From positions 1-52,756 of the IMG/VR virus record IMGVR_UViG_3300018063_000016: a stretch of 52,756 bases of DNA; one strand, 5' to 3'. Source of the DNA: a virus. The notes below the pieces were generated by a model, which was not told the origin of the DNA, searched no databases, and saw only the letters and a list, made by a program, of their open reading frames with translations. Numbering within the stretch: position 1 is the first letter of the stretch; every line of letters begins with the position of its first letter. This document shows positions 26,401-35,600 of this stretch, one piece after another. The position numbers were made by a program, and so were the translations under genes.

Positions 26401-27329
26401 GCGCCACCGACGTCGACGCCTACCGCGTGAGCGTCGAGGCGGAAGCCAAGAAGGCCGACATCTACCGCATCGACACCGAGGCCTACAAGGCGCGCGTGGA
26501 CGCGTTCGACGGGCTGGTGCGGGCGCTGGTGGCCGGCAAGACCTCGGAAATCGACGTGAAGCAGCGCATGCCGCTCGAGCTGCTCAAGGCACTCGTGGAA
26601 AGGTACCGCGCAAGCCTTGGCGGGGTCGATACCCTCGTGAAGGCCGAGGGGCTGAAGGTCGACAGGTACCGCGCCGAGCTCGAAGGGGTGGGCCGCGTGA
26701 TCCAGGCCGCCGGGGTGGACGCCGACATCTACAGGGCGTCGATCGAGGGGGAGAAGGGCAAGGCCGACGTGTACCGCGTGCAGGCGCAGGCCTACGACTC
26801 GCGCGTGCAGGCCTTCAAGGCTCAGGTCGAAGCGCTCGTCGCAGAAATCACGTCACAGATCGAAGTCAATCAACGCATGCCCATCGAGCTGTACAAGGCC
26901 CAGTCGCAGGGCTTCGAGTCGCTCGTGAAGGCCGAAACGGAGCGCGTGCGTGCCCTGGCCAACGTGTACGAAGTGGACGGCAAGGTCTTCGAGTCAATGG
27001 TGCGCGGGGAGTCGTCGCGCGTCGAATCGGAAACCGAGGTCTACAAGGCATCGGCCGACGTGTCGATGAAGACGGGGGAGCTGCGCCTGAAGGCCGCGGA
27101 AGTGAACATCGACCGGCTGCGCGCACAGATCCAGCTGCTGGTTGCCGCGGTCACCGCCGGTACCGAAGCGTCGTCGCGCGTCGCTGCGGCCGCGCTGTCG
27201 CAGATCAACCTGTCGGGCGGCATCCACCACGGCACGAGCGCGAACAACAGCACGAGCAACACGAGCAGCGTCAGCTCCTCGCACTCGGGCAACTTCAGCG
27301 TCAACCACAACTACAACCATTCGGACTGA
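23478..27329 (+). CDS. Giant repeat/coiled-coil virion protein (1283 aa)
   Basis: Residues 60-420 are a Pro/Ala/Val/Asp-rich region with repeats of about 58 residues (APxFTAxLPAIDLDIARPAA-type). Residues 430-1220 are long amphipathic helices with many Ala, Glu, Lys and Tyr and an obvious period near 109 residues, seen in repeated KARTALYEASVRA, AAKNIDVKLATEVPIEV and RTRVEAYRAEV segments. The last 40 residues are Ser/Asn/His-rich (TSNTSSVSSSHSGNFSVNHN). The layout resembles a long rod or fibre with an unstructured tip. It may be a tail needle, fibre or ejected protein. No enzymatic motif is visible. Confidence 0.7.
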   Translation: MAIEETGALEVIDRTPAVSVDSTDLVTSGWINATGYAAAAFATAQDHIANLQAIGTAIADVPDVELELEPLTATIAAFVLPDTPVAPADIALAVPQAPVVPTLTAVTALDAGDAPVFDAVLPAINLDLPRPAALTLTLPAAPDLAAPLLEEAPATVALDAVDALVIPDVPVFDAVRPTIDLDIAGPAALTAVIPIAPTITELALPDAPPALAVDGVAALIVGDAPAFTAALPAIDLNIARPAAFAALLPVAPVIAEAVMPDAPDALVVGAVDALVVGTAPEFTDTPPVLDLAIARPTGLTLTLPDAPVVNDLVIPTAPLAPELADVSPLAIGAAPEFTAVEPVLNLDIAVPAALSALVPVAPVLDAIVVPTADDLVLPDVPTLADLVIPPAPTLALPEFTATLADVPTAPAVSFAFAEDTYASTLLTDLRDRLHEWVNGAATGLAPAVEDGIWNRMRDREEQAAALGTDEVLRQFAVRGFTRPPGALAIALQRTRQQLNDNLVSSSREIAIAQANLEQTNRRFAFEQAWSVESGLINYTSQIASRALDAAKFAATIGIEVFRAQVLGYQASVQAFLARAEVFKALVQAELANLEVFKAQIEAQRLVGQINEQQVLLYRARIEAATSVIELFKARVGAAQANAEVQKTRIQAFGEEVRAYGEVVKAKASEYDAYATQVKAEVSKAETFKVQADAFSSRVQGFTAVLNARSEEKKSEVDIRQRIPLELFKARTEGFRNTVQALSAATEVDRTRVQSYTAQVNAQGELIRARALDVDIFKAIVEAERAKADTFRLQVDAYKGRVEAFVANLNGAIAAKNIEVKLATEVPIEVHKARTAVYEAMVRAATAASDLQRTKVQAYAAEVDAYGKQVQAGTLEIDVFKALIDAERGKADVYRIQTDAYGKQVDAFKVVSDVAIAAKNIDVKLATEVPIEVSKARTALYEASVRASTAMAEVQRTRVEAYRAEVGAFGEQVRARATDVDAYRVSVEAEAKKADIYRIDTEAYKARVDAFDGLVRALVAGKTSEIDVKQRMPLELLKALVERYRASLGGVDTLVKAEGLKVDRYRAELEGVGRVIQAAGVDADIYRASIEGEKGKADVYRVQAQAYDSRVQAFKAQVEALVAEITSQIEVNQRMPIELYKAQSQGFESLVKAETERVRALANVYEVDGKVFESMVRGESSRVESETEVYKASADVSMKTGELRLKAAEVNIDRLRAQIQLLVAAVTAGTEASSRVAAAALSQINLSGGIHHGTSANNSTSNTSSVSSSHSGNFSVNHNYNHSD

Positions 27330-27332
27330 GCG

Positions 27333-27560
27333 ATGTATTCGATCGACGGCTTCGACGACACGCCCCACTACGGGCAGAACAGCGACCCCAACCGGGGTTA
27401 CCCGACGCGTACCGCGTACGACCTCGCGCGAGCGCAAGCGGGGCGCCCGACGATCCGCGGCGGGCAAGCCGTGGTGCGCGCGGGCAAGACGATGCAGGAG
27501 CGCTTGGACGGCGCACTCGACCCCGTCTCGTCGATGTTCAGCTACACGATCGACCGCTGA
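27333..27560 (+). CDS. Small hypothetical virion-region protein (75 aa)
   Basis: A 75-residue protein starting three bases after the coiled-coil gene. It has no membrane segment; blocks are YSIDGFDDTPHYGQNSDPNR, TRTAYDLARAQAGRPTIRGG and KTMQERLDGALDPVSSMFSY. The codon third positions are mainly G or C, supporting translation. It sits between two large virion-type genes and may be a chaperone or small structural partner. No family is recognised. Confidence 0.65.
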   Translation: MYSIDGFDDTPHYGQNSDPNRGYPTRTAYDLARAQAGRPTIRGGQAVVRAGKTMQERLDGALDPVSSMFSYTIDR

Positions 27561-27599
27561 CGCAGCACACACAACACACACGACACACGAGGGAGCGAC

Positions 27600-29594
27600 A
27601 TGGCAACGATCGACGAGCTGCGCGACGAGATGCACCAGCGCGGCGCTGCGCGCAATCAGGAGGGGATGCGCATTCGCGCCGCGGTGGCCAACCCCCCGCC
27701 GGTAGATCCGCGCTTGCAGGCGCCGCAGGGCGACGTGCGCCAGGCGGTTGCCGCGCGCGAGCCGGTCACCGACCCGCGCCTGCAGCCGCGCCCCGCTGCG
27801 GACCCGCGCGCCGGCGTGGCTGCCAACGCAGACGCGGTGCAGCAACGCATGGCCCAGGTACGCCCCGCCGCGATCGACGCGCCGCCGGCGCGCCCGGGCG
27901 TGCAAATGCCCCCGAACGCCGGCCCGCAGCCGCGCGTCGCGCCGCAGCCGCTCGAGATCAACCGCGATCCGCGCGCAGCGTTCGCACGCCCCGCCGCTGC
28001 ACCCGCCGCGCCGCCGGCGATGCCACCCGCACCGCCGCCGCGCAACGTGGCGCCGCCCGTGGCCGCTGCCGCGCCTGCTGCCGCTGCCGCGATCGACTCG
28101 GCGCCGACGACATGGGCCGGACGCGCACGCGCCGCGATGGCGCCGATCACGCGCGCTGCCGGCCGCGCGCTCGCCCCGCTCGGGGTGGCGTATGAAGGTC
28201 TGGAGACTGCGCACGACGTCAACACGCCGGGCATGACCGACATGGACAAAGCCGGTCGCGTCGCCGAAGGCGGTGCGCGCTTGGCCGGCGCCGGCGCGGG
28301 TGCGCTGGCCGGCGCGGCGTTCGGCCCCGTGGGCTCCATCGTGGGCGGCATCGGCGGCTACTTCTCGCCCGACCTCGTCAACAAGGCATACAACTTCGGC
28401 CAGGGCGTCGTGCGCTACGCGCAGGGGGGCGACTTCCAGATGGGCGACAACCAGCTGGCCAGCGGCCGCGCGGCCGAGCTGCGCGCCAACGCCCGGCCCG
28501 CGCCGGCGGCGCCGCGGCCGGCGGCCAGGCCCGCGATCGACGCCCCACGGCCCTCCGGGGACAACAGGGCGGTATGGGACGCCATTGAACGGGACGCGCG
28601 CGCGACGGGCGTCATCGACAACTTCGCGTACGACATCGGCGGCCAGCGCGGCCGCATCGGTGGTGGCGGCCAGCAGGCTGCCGGCAACGGTGGCGACTAC
28701 GCCCCCGCCGCACCACGCCCACGCGCCGCACCGGCCGCAGCGCCGGCGCAGCCGGCCGCCATCGACCAGGGACCTCGCCCCGCTGCCCCGTTCGGGCTCA
28801 TCCCGCCCGAGAACCCCGCCGGCCTGACGGCTGATGACCTGGCCCGCCCGCGCACGCCCGTGTACGCCGTGCCCGGCGCCGATGGCAGCGTGCAGTACGT
28901 GTCGGCCGAGTTCGGCGCGGGTGAGGGCCAACCGATGCAGGCGGACCCGAACGCGGCCCTGCCGCGTCCCCGCCTGTCCCCGATGCGCGCCGAGGGCGAC
29001 GTGCAGCCGGTCTACACCAACGCCGCCAACGTGAACGCGTTCCAGGGCTCGGGCGTCGAAGTGGTGAACCCCGGCGAGCGCTACGCCGCCAACGTGCGCA
29101 GGGCGGTACCCGAGGACGTGTCCGACGCGCGTGCGCCCGAGTACGGCGCCAAGCGCCAGGGCTACGCGATCGACCGCGCCAACCCGTACGACGCCGAAGT
29201 GCGCACCACCACCGCGGTGGAGAACGTCAAGGGCGAGCAGGACGTGCGCAAGCAGCGCGTGGCCAACGAGGGCACGACCGGCGCGGCCAGCATCAACGCC
29301 GGCGAGCGCCGCTACGCCACCGACGCCACCACCGCCAACGAGAAGGCCAAGCGCGAGGAGGATCAGTACGGCCACGCCCCGGGCGGGCAGTTCATCGGTC
29401 CGGACGGCATGACCGTGCTGCAGAAGCCCGCGGTGGTCTACAACAAGAAGACGGGCGATCCCAAGGCGGACAAGGCGAAGCCGGTGGTGTCCGAGGCCGA
29501 CGCGCACACGGAGGCGAAGGCTGCGATCGCCAAGGGCGCGAACAAGGACGTGGTCAACAAGCGCCTCAAAGAAGCCGGCTTCAAGCCGCTGTGA
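27600..29594 (+). CDS. Ala/Pro/Arg-rich candidate ejection protein (664 aa)
   Basis: A 664-residue protein with a GAGGGAGCG ribosome-binding site after a CA-rich leader. Residues 30-190 are low-complexity Ala/Pro/Arg with repeated DPRLQ and DPRA motifs. Residues 200-310 include a Gly/Ala-rich hydrophobic stretch (AGAGALAGAAFGPVGSIVGG, then IGGYFSPDLVNKAYNFGQGV) like membrane-active segments of ejected proteins. Residues 330-500 are again Pro/Ala-rich. The charged C-terminus ends KGANKDVVNKRLKEAGFKPL. It lies directly before the giant polyvalent gene. An internal virion or ejected role is inferred from composition. Confidence 0.6.
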   Translation: MATIDELRDEMHQRGAARNQEGMRIRAAVANPPPVDPRLQAPQGDVRQAVAAREPVTDPRLQPRPAADPRAGVAANADAVQQRMAQVRPAAIDAPPARPGVQMPPNAGPQPRVAPQPLEINRDPRAAFARPAAAPAAPPAMPPAPPPRNVAPPVAAAAPAAAAAIDSAPTTWAGRARAAMAPITRAAGRALAPLGVAYEGLETAHDVNTPGMTDMDKAGRVAEGGARLAGAGAGALAGAAFGPVGSIVGGIGGYFSPDLVNKAYNFGQGVVRYAQGGDFQMGDNQLASGRAAELRANARPAPAAPRPAARPAIDAPRPSGDNRAVWDAIERDARATGVIDNFAYDIGGQRGRIGGGGQQAAGNGGDYAPAAPRPRAAPAAAPAQPAAIDQGPRPAAPFGLIPPENPAGLTADDLARPRTPVYAVPGADGSVQYVSAEFGAGEGQPMQADPNAALPRPRLSPMRAEGDVQPVYTNAANVNAFQGSGVEVVNPGERYAANVRRAVPEDVSDARAPEYGAKRQGYAIDRANPYDAEVRTTTAVENVKGEQDVRKQRVANEGTTGAASINAGERRYATDATTANEKAKREEDQYGHAPGGQFIGPDGMTVLQKPAVVYNKKTGDPKADKAKPVVSEADAHTEAKAAIAKGANKDVVNKRLKEAGFKPL

Positions 29595-29600
29595 CGCCCG

Positions 29601-32600
29601 ATGTTCGCTGACCTGATCCCCGGCGACGGCGAGCAGCCGTCCGGCATGTTCGACGACCTGATCCCTGGCGCGAAGGCCAAACCCGCGCCGAGCTCGGGCA
29701 TGTTCGACGACCTCGTGCCGGCCGCGGCCGAGCCGGGTTTCGTCCCGACCATCAAGCGCACCGGCGGGCAGATGCTCACCGGGGTCGCGCGCGCGATCGA
29801 CGACATCACCGGGCCGAACGTCGTCACCGAGAAGATCCGCGACACCGGGCAGGGGATCGTCGACCGCAATCCCGCCGGCATCACGAGTCTCGGCGACGTG
29901 GTCGAAAAGCCGTGGCTGACGGTCAAGGAGTCGGTCGGGCAGATGGTCCCGCAGATCGCTGCCGGCGTTCCCTCGCGCATGGCCGGCGCTGCACTGGGCG
30001 CCAAGATCGGCGGCCAGGCCGCGGGCGGGCGCGGTGCACTGATCGGCGGCGCGATCGGCGGGCTCGCCCCGATCTTCGTGCAGGAGTACGGCGGCATCCG
30101 CGACGAGCAGATCGAGGGCGGCCAGGAGTCGATCCCGCGCGCGCTCGGCGGCGCCGTCGCGGCCACCGCGCTCGAGCGCCTCGGTCCGGAAGGCCGGATC
30201 ATCTTCAAGGGACTGAACCCGGTAGCGCGCACCGGCAAGGAGATTGCCGCGCAGGCCGGGCGCGACGTGCTCGTCGAGGGCGCCACCGAAGGGGCGCAGT
30301 CGGTCATCGAGCAAGTCAGCGCGTTCAAGGACCCGCTGGACCCCGCCAGCCTCGAGGAGACGGCGCTGTCGTCGATCATGGGCGGCGTCGGCGGGGGTGT
30401 CGTGGGCGGTGCGCACGCCGCGCTCAGCTCCGCGCTGGCGCCGGCCGACGTTTCACGGGGAACGTCGGACACGCCGCCACCCGCCGCACCCGCCGCACCG
30501 GTGCCACCCGTCGAGCCCGTTGCGCCCCCCGGGGATTCAAGTTCACCAAGTTCACAACGTTCACCGGGCGATCCGCTGCGCGACCAGGCGCTGCCCCCGG
30601 CCGGGCCGCTGTCCAAGGCGGTCAACATCGGCATCGAGGGCGAGGCGCAGCAGGCCGACACCGGAGCGCCCACCCCCGCGCCGATTAGCGGGGCTATGGC
30701 GGGCGTGCCGCCGGCGCCGGTACCTGCACAGGGCGAGGGCGACGATCGTGGCAAGGCGGCCGACGTAGCCCCGCCGGCACCCGTTTTCGTGCCCCCGCAA
30801 ACCCTGCCGCCGGCGTCCATCGATCCCGACCTCGCGCTCGACCGCATGCGCCGCACCAACGCGGCGTACGAGGAGATCGTCAAGGAGCGCGATCAAGCGC
30901 AACCGCCGCCGCCCCCGCCCGGTCCCCAGGTCGCCGATGTACTCGACCCGACCGGTAAACCTTTCCGAACCCCGCTGCAGGCGCGGCGCGCGGGCGCGAA
31001 ACAGGAGTTCCCCGACGAGTGGGCCATCGCCCAGGTCGACGGCGGGTACGTGCTGCGCGCGCGCGGCGTCGACAAGGGAGTGGGCGATGTTGCTGGTGTG
31101 CCTGCAGGAGCTGGTGCAGTACGAGGCGATGACGGAGGACGAGGCGATGGTGCTCGACCACTTCGCGAGGCTCCCCAGGACCTCGCCGCAGCGCCGGCGC
31201 TGCCCGCTGGAGTTGCTGGTGAAGTTCCAGCAGTGTTGGAAGCTGGCGCAGATGGACGAGTTGCTGATGACCCGGCACTGAGCGCGCCGCCGGCGCCCGC
31301 TACGATCGACCCCGCTGCCGCCCTGGTTAGTCCCGTTTCAACCCCGCAGGGGCCACAAACGGATTTGCTGGGCCAGGACGGCAGCAACCCGCCGCCGTCA
31401 GGCCCGATCACGCGCGCCGTGGCGGCGCTGCCTGCGACCCCTGCGACCATCGCAGGTGCGACCATCGCACCCCCTGCGACCATCGCGCCCACGGTGGACG
31501 AACGTACACCGACGCCGGCGTACGACTTCGACACCACCTTCCCGACGCCGCAATTCGAGGAGTTGGCGCGCGTCGGCCGCCTGTCGGTCTTCGAGGGCAT
31601 CGACGACATAGACATGCCCGGCGCCCTGGCCGAGTGGCATCAGGATGTCGCGCAGACCATCGGCCACGGCCAGAACACCGCCCGGGCCGACCTCGACCTG
31701 GCCGACGCCGGCGCCGACGCCACCGGCAAGAAGCTGACCCCCAAGCAGATCAAGGGGCTGCGCGAGTCCGCGCGCCAGTCGATCGACATCAACCGCGGCG
31801 AGCTCGACGACTACGCCGGCGAGTTCGGGCTCGACGCGGCCGACGCGTTCACGCGCTACGTCGCCCCCGAAATCGACGCGCTCGAGCAGCGCGCCGCGCC
31901 GGCGGTCACGCTCGACGCCAACGCGCACCAGGCCGCGGCATCGCCCACCAACGGCAAGCCCGAGCCGACCCGCGGGCAGATCGAGGCCGGAAACGCGGAG
32001 TTGGGGCACGACAACACGACGTTCCCGGGGCTCGACCTGTCATTCGAGAACCCGGCCGGCTCGGTGCGCGAGGACAAGGCCAACGTTCCGCCGAAGTGGC
32101 GGACCGTCATGGAGCATCACTATGGCTTCGTGAAAGGCAGCGTCGGAGCCGACAAGGACCACGTCGATGTGTTCGCGAAACCCGGTACCCCGGAGGGACA
32201 CGCGGGCCCTGTTTTCGTCGTCGATCAACAGCACCCCGATGGGGGGTTCGACGAAGCGAAAGTGATGCTAGGCTTCAACGACGAAGCCGAGGCGCGCACC
32301 GCCTACCTGTCGAACTACGAGCCGGGCTGGCAGGGGCTTCAGTCGATCACGCCGATGGCGTTTGACGCGTTCAAGCAGTGGGTGTTCGACAAGAAGGCAA
32401 CGCGCAAGCCCGCAGCTCAGTGGAGCGGCAATGGCAGGGAAGCCCCGAACGGAACGTCACGGTCTGAGCAAGACGCCGATGTACCGTCTTTGGCAGAACG
32501 TGAAGGATCGTTGCCTCAACCCGCGCAACCCGTACTTCCACAACTACGGGGGCCGGGGAGTGCAGCTTTGCCCGGAGTGGCGGGACAGCTTTCTGGCGTT

Positions 32601-35600
32601 CCAGAAGGCAGTCGGTCCTCGACCAAGTCCACGACATACGTTGGACCGCAGGGAGAACGACGGCCACTATCAGCCGGGCAACGTGCGGTGGGCGACAAGG
32701 AAGGAACAAGCGCACAACATGCGCAAGAACCGACTGCTGACGTTCCAAGGAAGGACGCAGACACTGACGGCCTGGTCGGAGGAACTGCGCCTGCCGACCG
32801 CGACGATCTACAACCGGCTGCAGCGCAAGGGGCTGAGCGTGGAGAAAGCGCTCAGCCTGCCGCGGGGCAAGTACACCTACAGGCATCGACAACCAAAGTT
32901 CGCCCCGGCGGCAAGCGCACCCTAGCCGATCGCCGCGCCGAGGCCGCAGATCAAGCGAACGCGGAAATACAAGCAGTCAGCGCGCAGACTGCACAGTCTG
33001 CCGGCACAGCGCTTGACGCGCAGCGCGCCGCCCAGGTTGCCCCAAGTTCCGCCCAGGTTGCCCCAAGTGGCCCCATCCAGCAGGTACCGAACGAGCCGGG
33101 CGTCGGCTACGTGCTGCCGTCGTTCGTTACCGCGCAGCAGACCGGCGGCAAGCGCACCCTGCAGGACCGTCGCGACGAAGTGAAGGCCGCGCAGACCCTG
33201 CCCGCACCATCGGGCGGCCTGTTCGCCGAGTGGAACGGCCAGCGCCACGCCGTCGAGTCGATCGAGGACGCGCAGCGCAAGTGGGATGCGTTCCGGCTCG
33301 AGGCAGTCAAGCAGGGCGCTGGCGCCAGCGCTGTCGGCGATGGCGTGCGCGTGGTCGACGCGCAGGGCAAGCACGTCGCGAACATCTCCTACAACGGGCG
33401 CGCATGGACCCCCGAGGGGAAGCCGATCGAGGCACCGAATACAGGAATTCATGAAGTCACTTCCACAAAACCGGAAGTCCCCGATGCCGCGAACGAGGGT
33501 GCGAGCACTGTTGCCGCAACTCCCCCAACGGAACAAACTCCAACACCAGAGGCCCCCGCAAATGATCCCGCCGCTGCAATCCCTGCGCCTGCGCTCGATA
33601 AGCCGCTGGCTGACGGACGTGTACCCGAAGGAGTACGCGAGCTCGACCCAGTCCGAGGCGCTGCAAGCCCGCGCGACGAGCCTGGACGAGCAGATGATCG
33701 AAACCTTCGAGGAAGCGGACAGCGCGCTGATGCATCGCCTGATGCGGGCGAACAAGTGGGGGACGGAGGAAGGGCTGCAGACGTACAACACGGATCGGAT
33801 GGTCCTGTGGCAGCAGGTGTGCAGCGACTACCTGCCGACACCAAGCGAGGACGAGACTTCCGAGCCACCCCCGCCGACCTCGAGCGAAGCGGAAGCTGGT
33901 ACGACACCGCCCGACGCAACGTCGACCTGATCGACCTCGCGCGCAAGATCGACGCCGAGAAGCGCCCGGCCACGCCGGCCGAGCAGCGCGAGCTCGCCAA
34001 GTACGTGGGCTTTGGCGCCGGCGAGATCCGCAACAAGCTGTTCCCGATCCCCACCGAGTACGACCGCCAGCGCGAGCCGCAGCGCCTGGTTTGGCCCTCG
34101 CGCGTGTACGACGAGAACTGGCGCGCGCTGGCCGAGCGCATCGACGCGCTGCCGCGCGAGTGGCAGGAAACCGTCCTGCAATCGACGCAGTACGCGCACT
34201 ACACCAGCGGCAACATCGTCGCGTCCATCTGGAGCGGCGTGCAGCGCCTGGGCTTCACCGGCGGCAAGGTGTTCGAGCCCGGGCACGGCATCGGCTCGTT
34301 CGCGATGCTGATGCCCGACGCGCTGCACAAGGGCAGCAAGTACACCGGCATCGAGTTCGACGGGCCGACCGCGCTCATCAGCCGGCTGCTGTCGCCGCAG
34401 CAGAACATGCTGCACGACGACTTCACCAAGCGCCGTGTGCCCAAGGACTACTTCGACATCGCCATCGGCAACCCGCCGTTTGCGAAAACGAAGATCGTCG
34501 CCGACCCCGAGTACGCGAAGCTCAACCTGTCGCTGCACGACTACTTCTTCGCCAAGGCCATCGACCGCGTGCGTCCGGGCGGGCTGCTCGTGTTCGTCAC
34601 CAGCCACTACACGCTCGACAAGCAGACCGACAAGGCCCGCAAGTACCTCGCCGAGCGTGCCGATCTGCTCGGCGCGATCCGCCTGCCGCAGACCGCCTTC
34701 AGCGACAACGCCGGCACCAAGGTCGTGACCGACGTGATCTTCCTGCGCAAGCGCGCACCCGGGGAGGCAAGCGCGGGCCCCGCGTGGCAGGGCGTGACGA
34801 AGATCGACACCAAGGACGGCCCGGTGGGCGTCAACGAGTACTTCGCCGCGCATCCCGAGATGGTGCTCGGGCAGCAGCGCCTGTCGGGCCACCGCGACGA
34901 CCGCGACCGCTACATCAGCGGGCTGCGCAGCGACGGCGAGTACACGGTCGTCTCGTACGACGACAGCGCCGCCGAGCTCGACGCGAAGTTCGCCAAGGCC
35001 GTCGAGCAACTGCCCGCCAACGCCTACTCGCCGCTGCAGCAAGACAGCGCCACTGTGAAGCGCGAGACCGCGCGCATCGACTTCGACCCGAAGGTCAAGC
35101 GCGAGGGGGTCGTGTACCTGGCCGACGACGGCACGCTGATGCGCGTCAAGGACGGCACCGGCAAGGCGCTGGCCGACGAAGTGAAGCTGTCCGACAAGGA
35201 CGCGCAGTGGTTCAAGGGCTATGTGGGCATCCGCGAGCTCGTGCAGCAGGCGCGCGCCGCGCAGTTCGTCGACGCCGACTGGGAAGGCGCGCTGAAGAAG
35301 CTGAACAAGGCCTACGACGCGTTCCGCAAGGCGCACGGGCCGCTGCTCGACTTTCGCGTGCAGGTCCGCAAGTCCACCGACGACGAGGGCAACGTCGTCG
35401 AAACCGCGACCCGCGTCTACAAGAATCGCCGGCTGTTCCGCGAGGACTACGACGCGGCCGTCGTGACCTCGCTCGAAACCGAGACCGAGGCCGGCGACAT
35501 CGTCAAGGCGACGTTCCTGAAGGAGCGCACGATCGGCAAGCCGGTGACGCGCGACGTGAAGACCATCGGCGACGCGCTGGCGGTCTCGCTGGACGAAACC

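Noticed and set aside
26994-30416. A 1140-codon open frame on the minus strand
   Set aside because: It lies antisense to three well-supported genes and has shadow-type composition.
33230-33454. A possible fourth nested ORF (74 codons) in the giant gene
   Set aside because: The sequence is Arg-rich with poor codon third positions, and the giant frame here has normal codon use.
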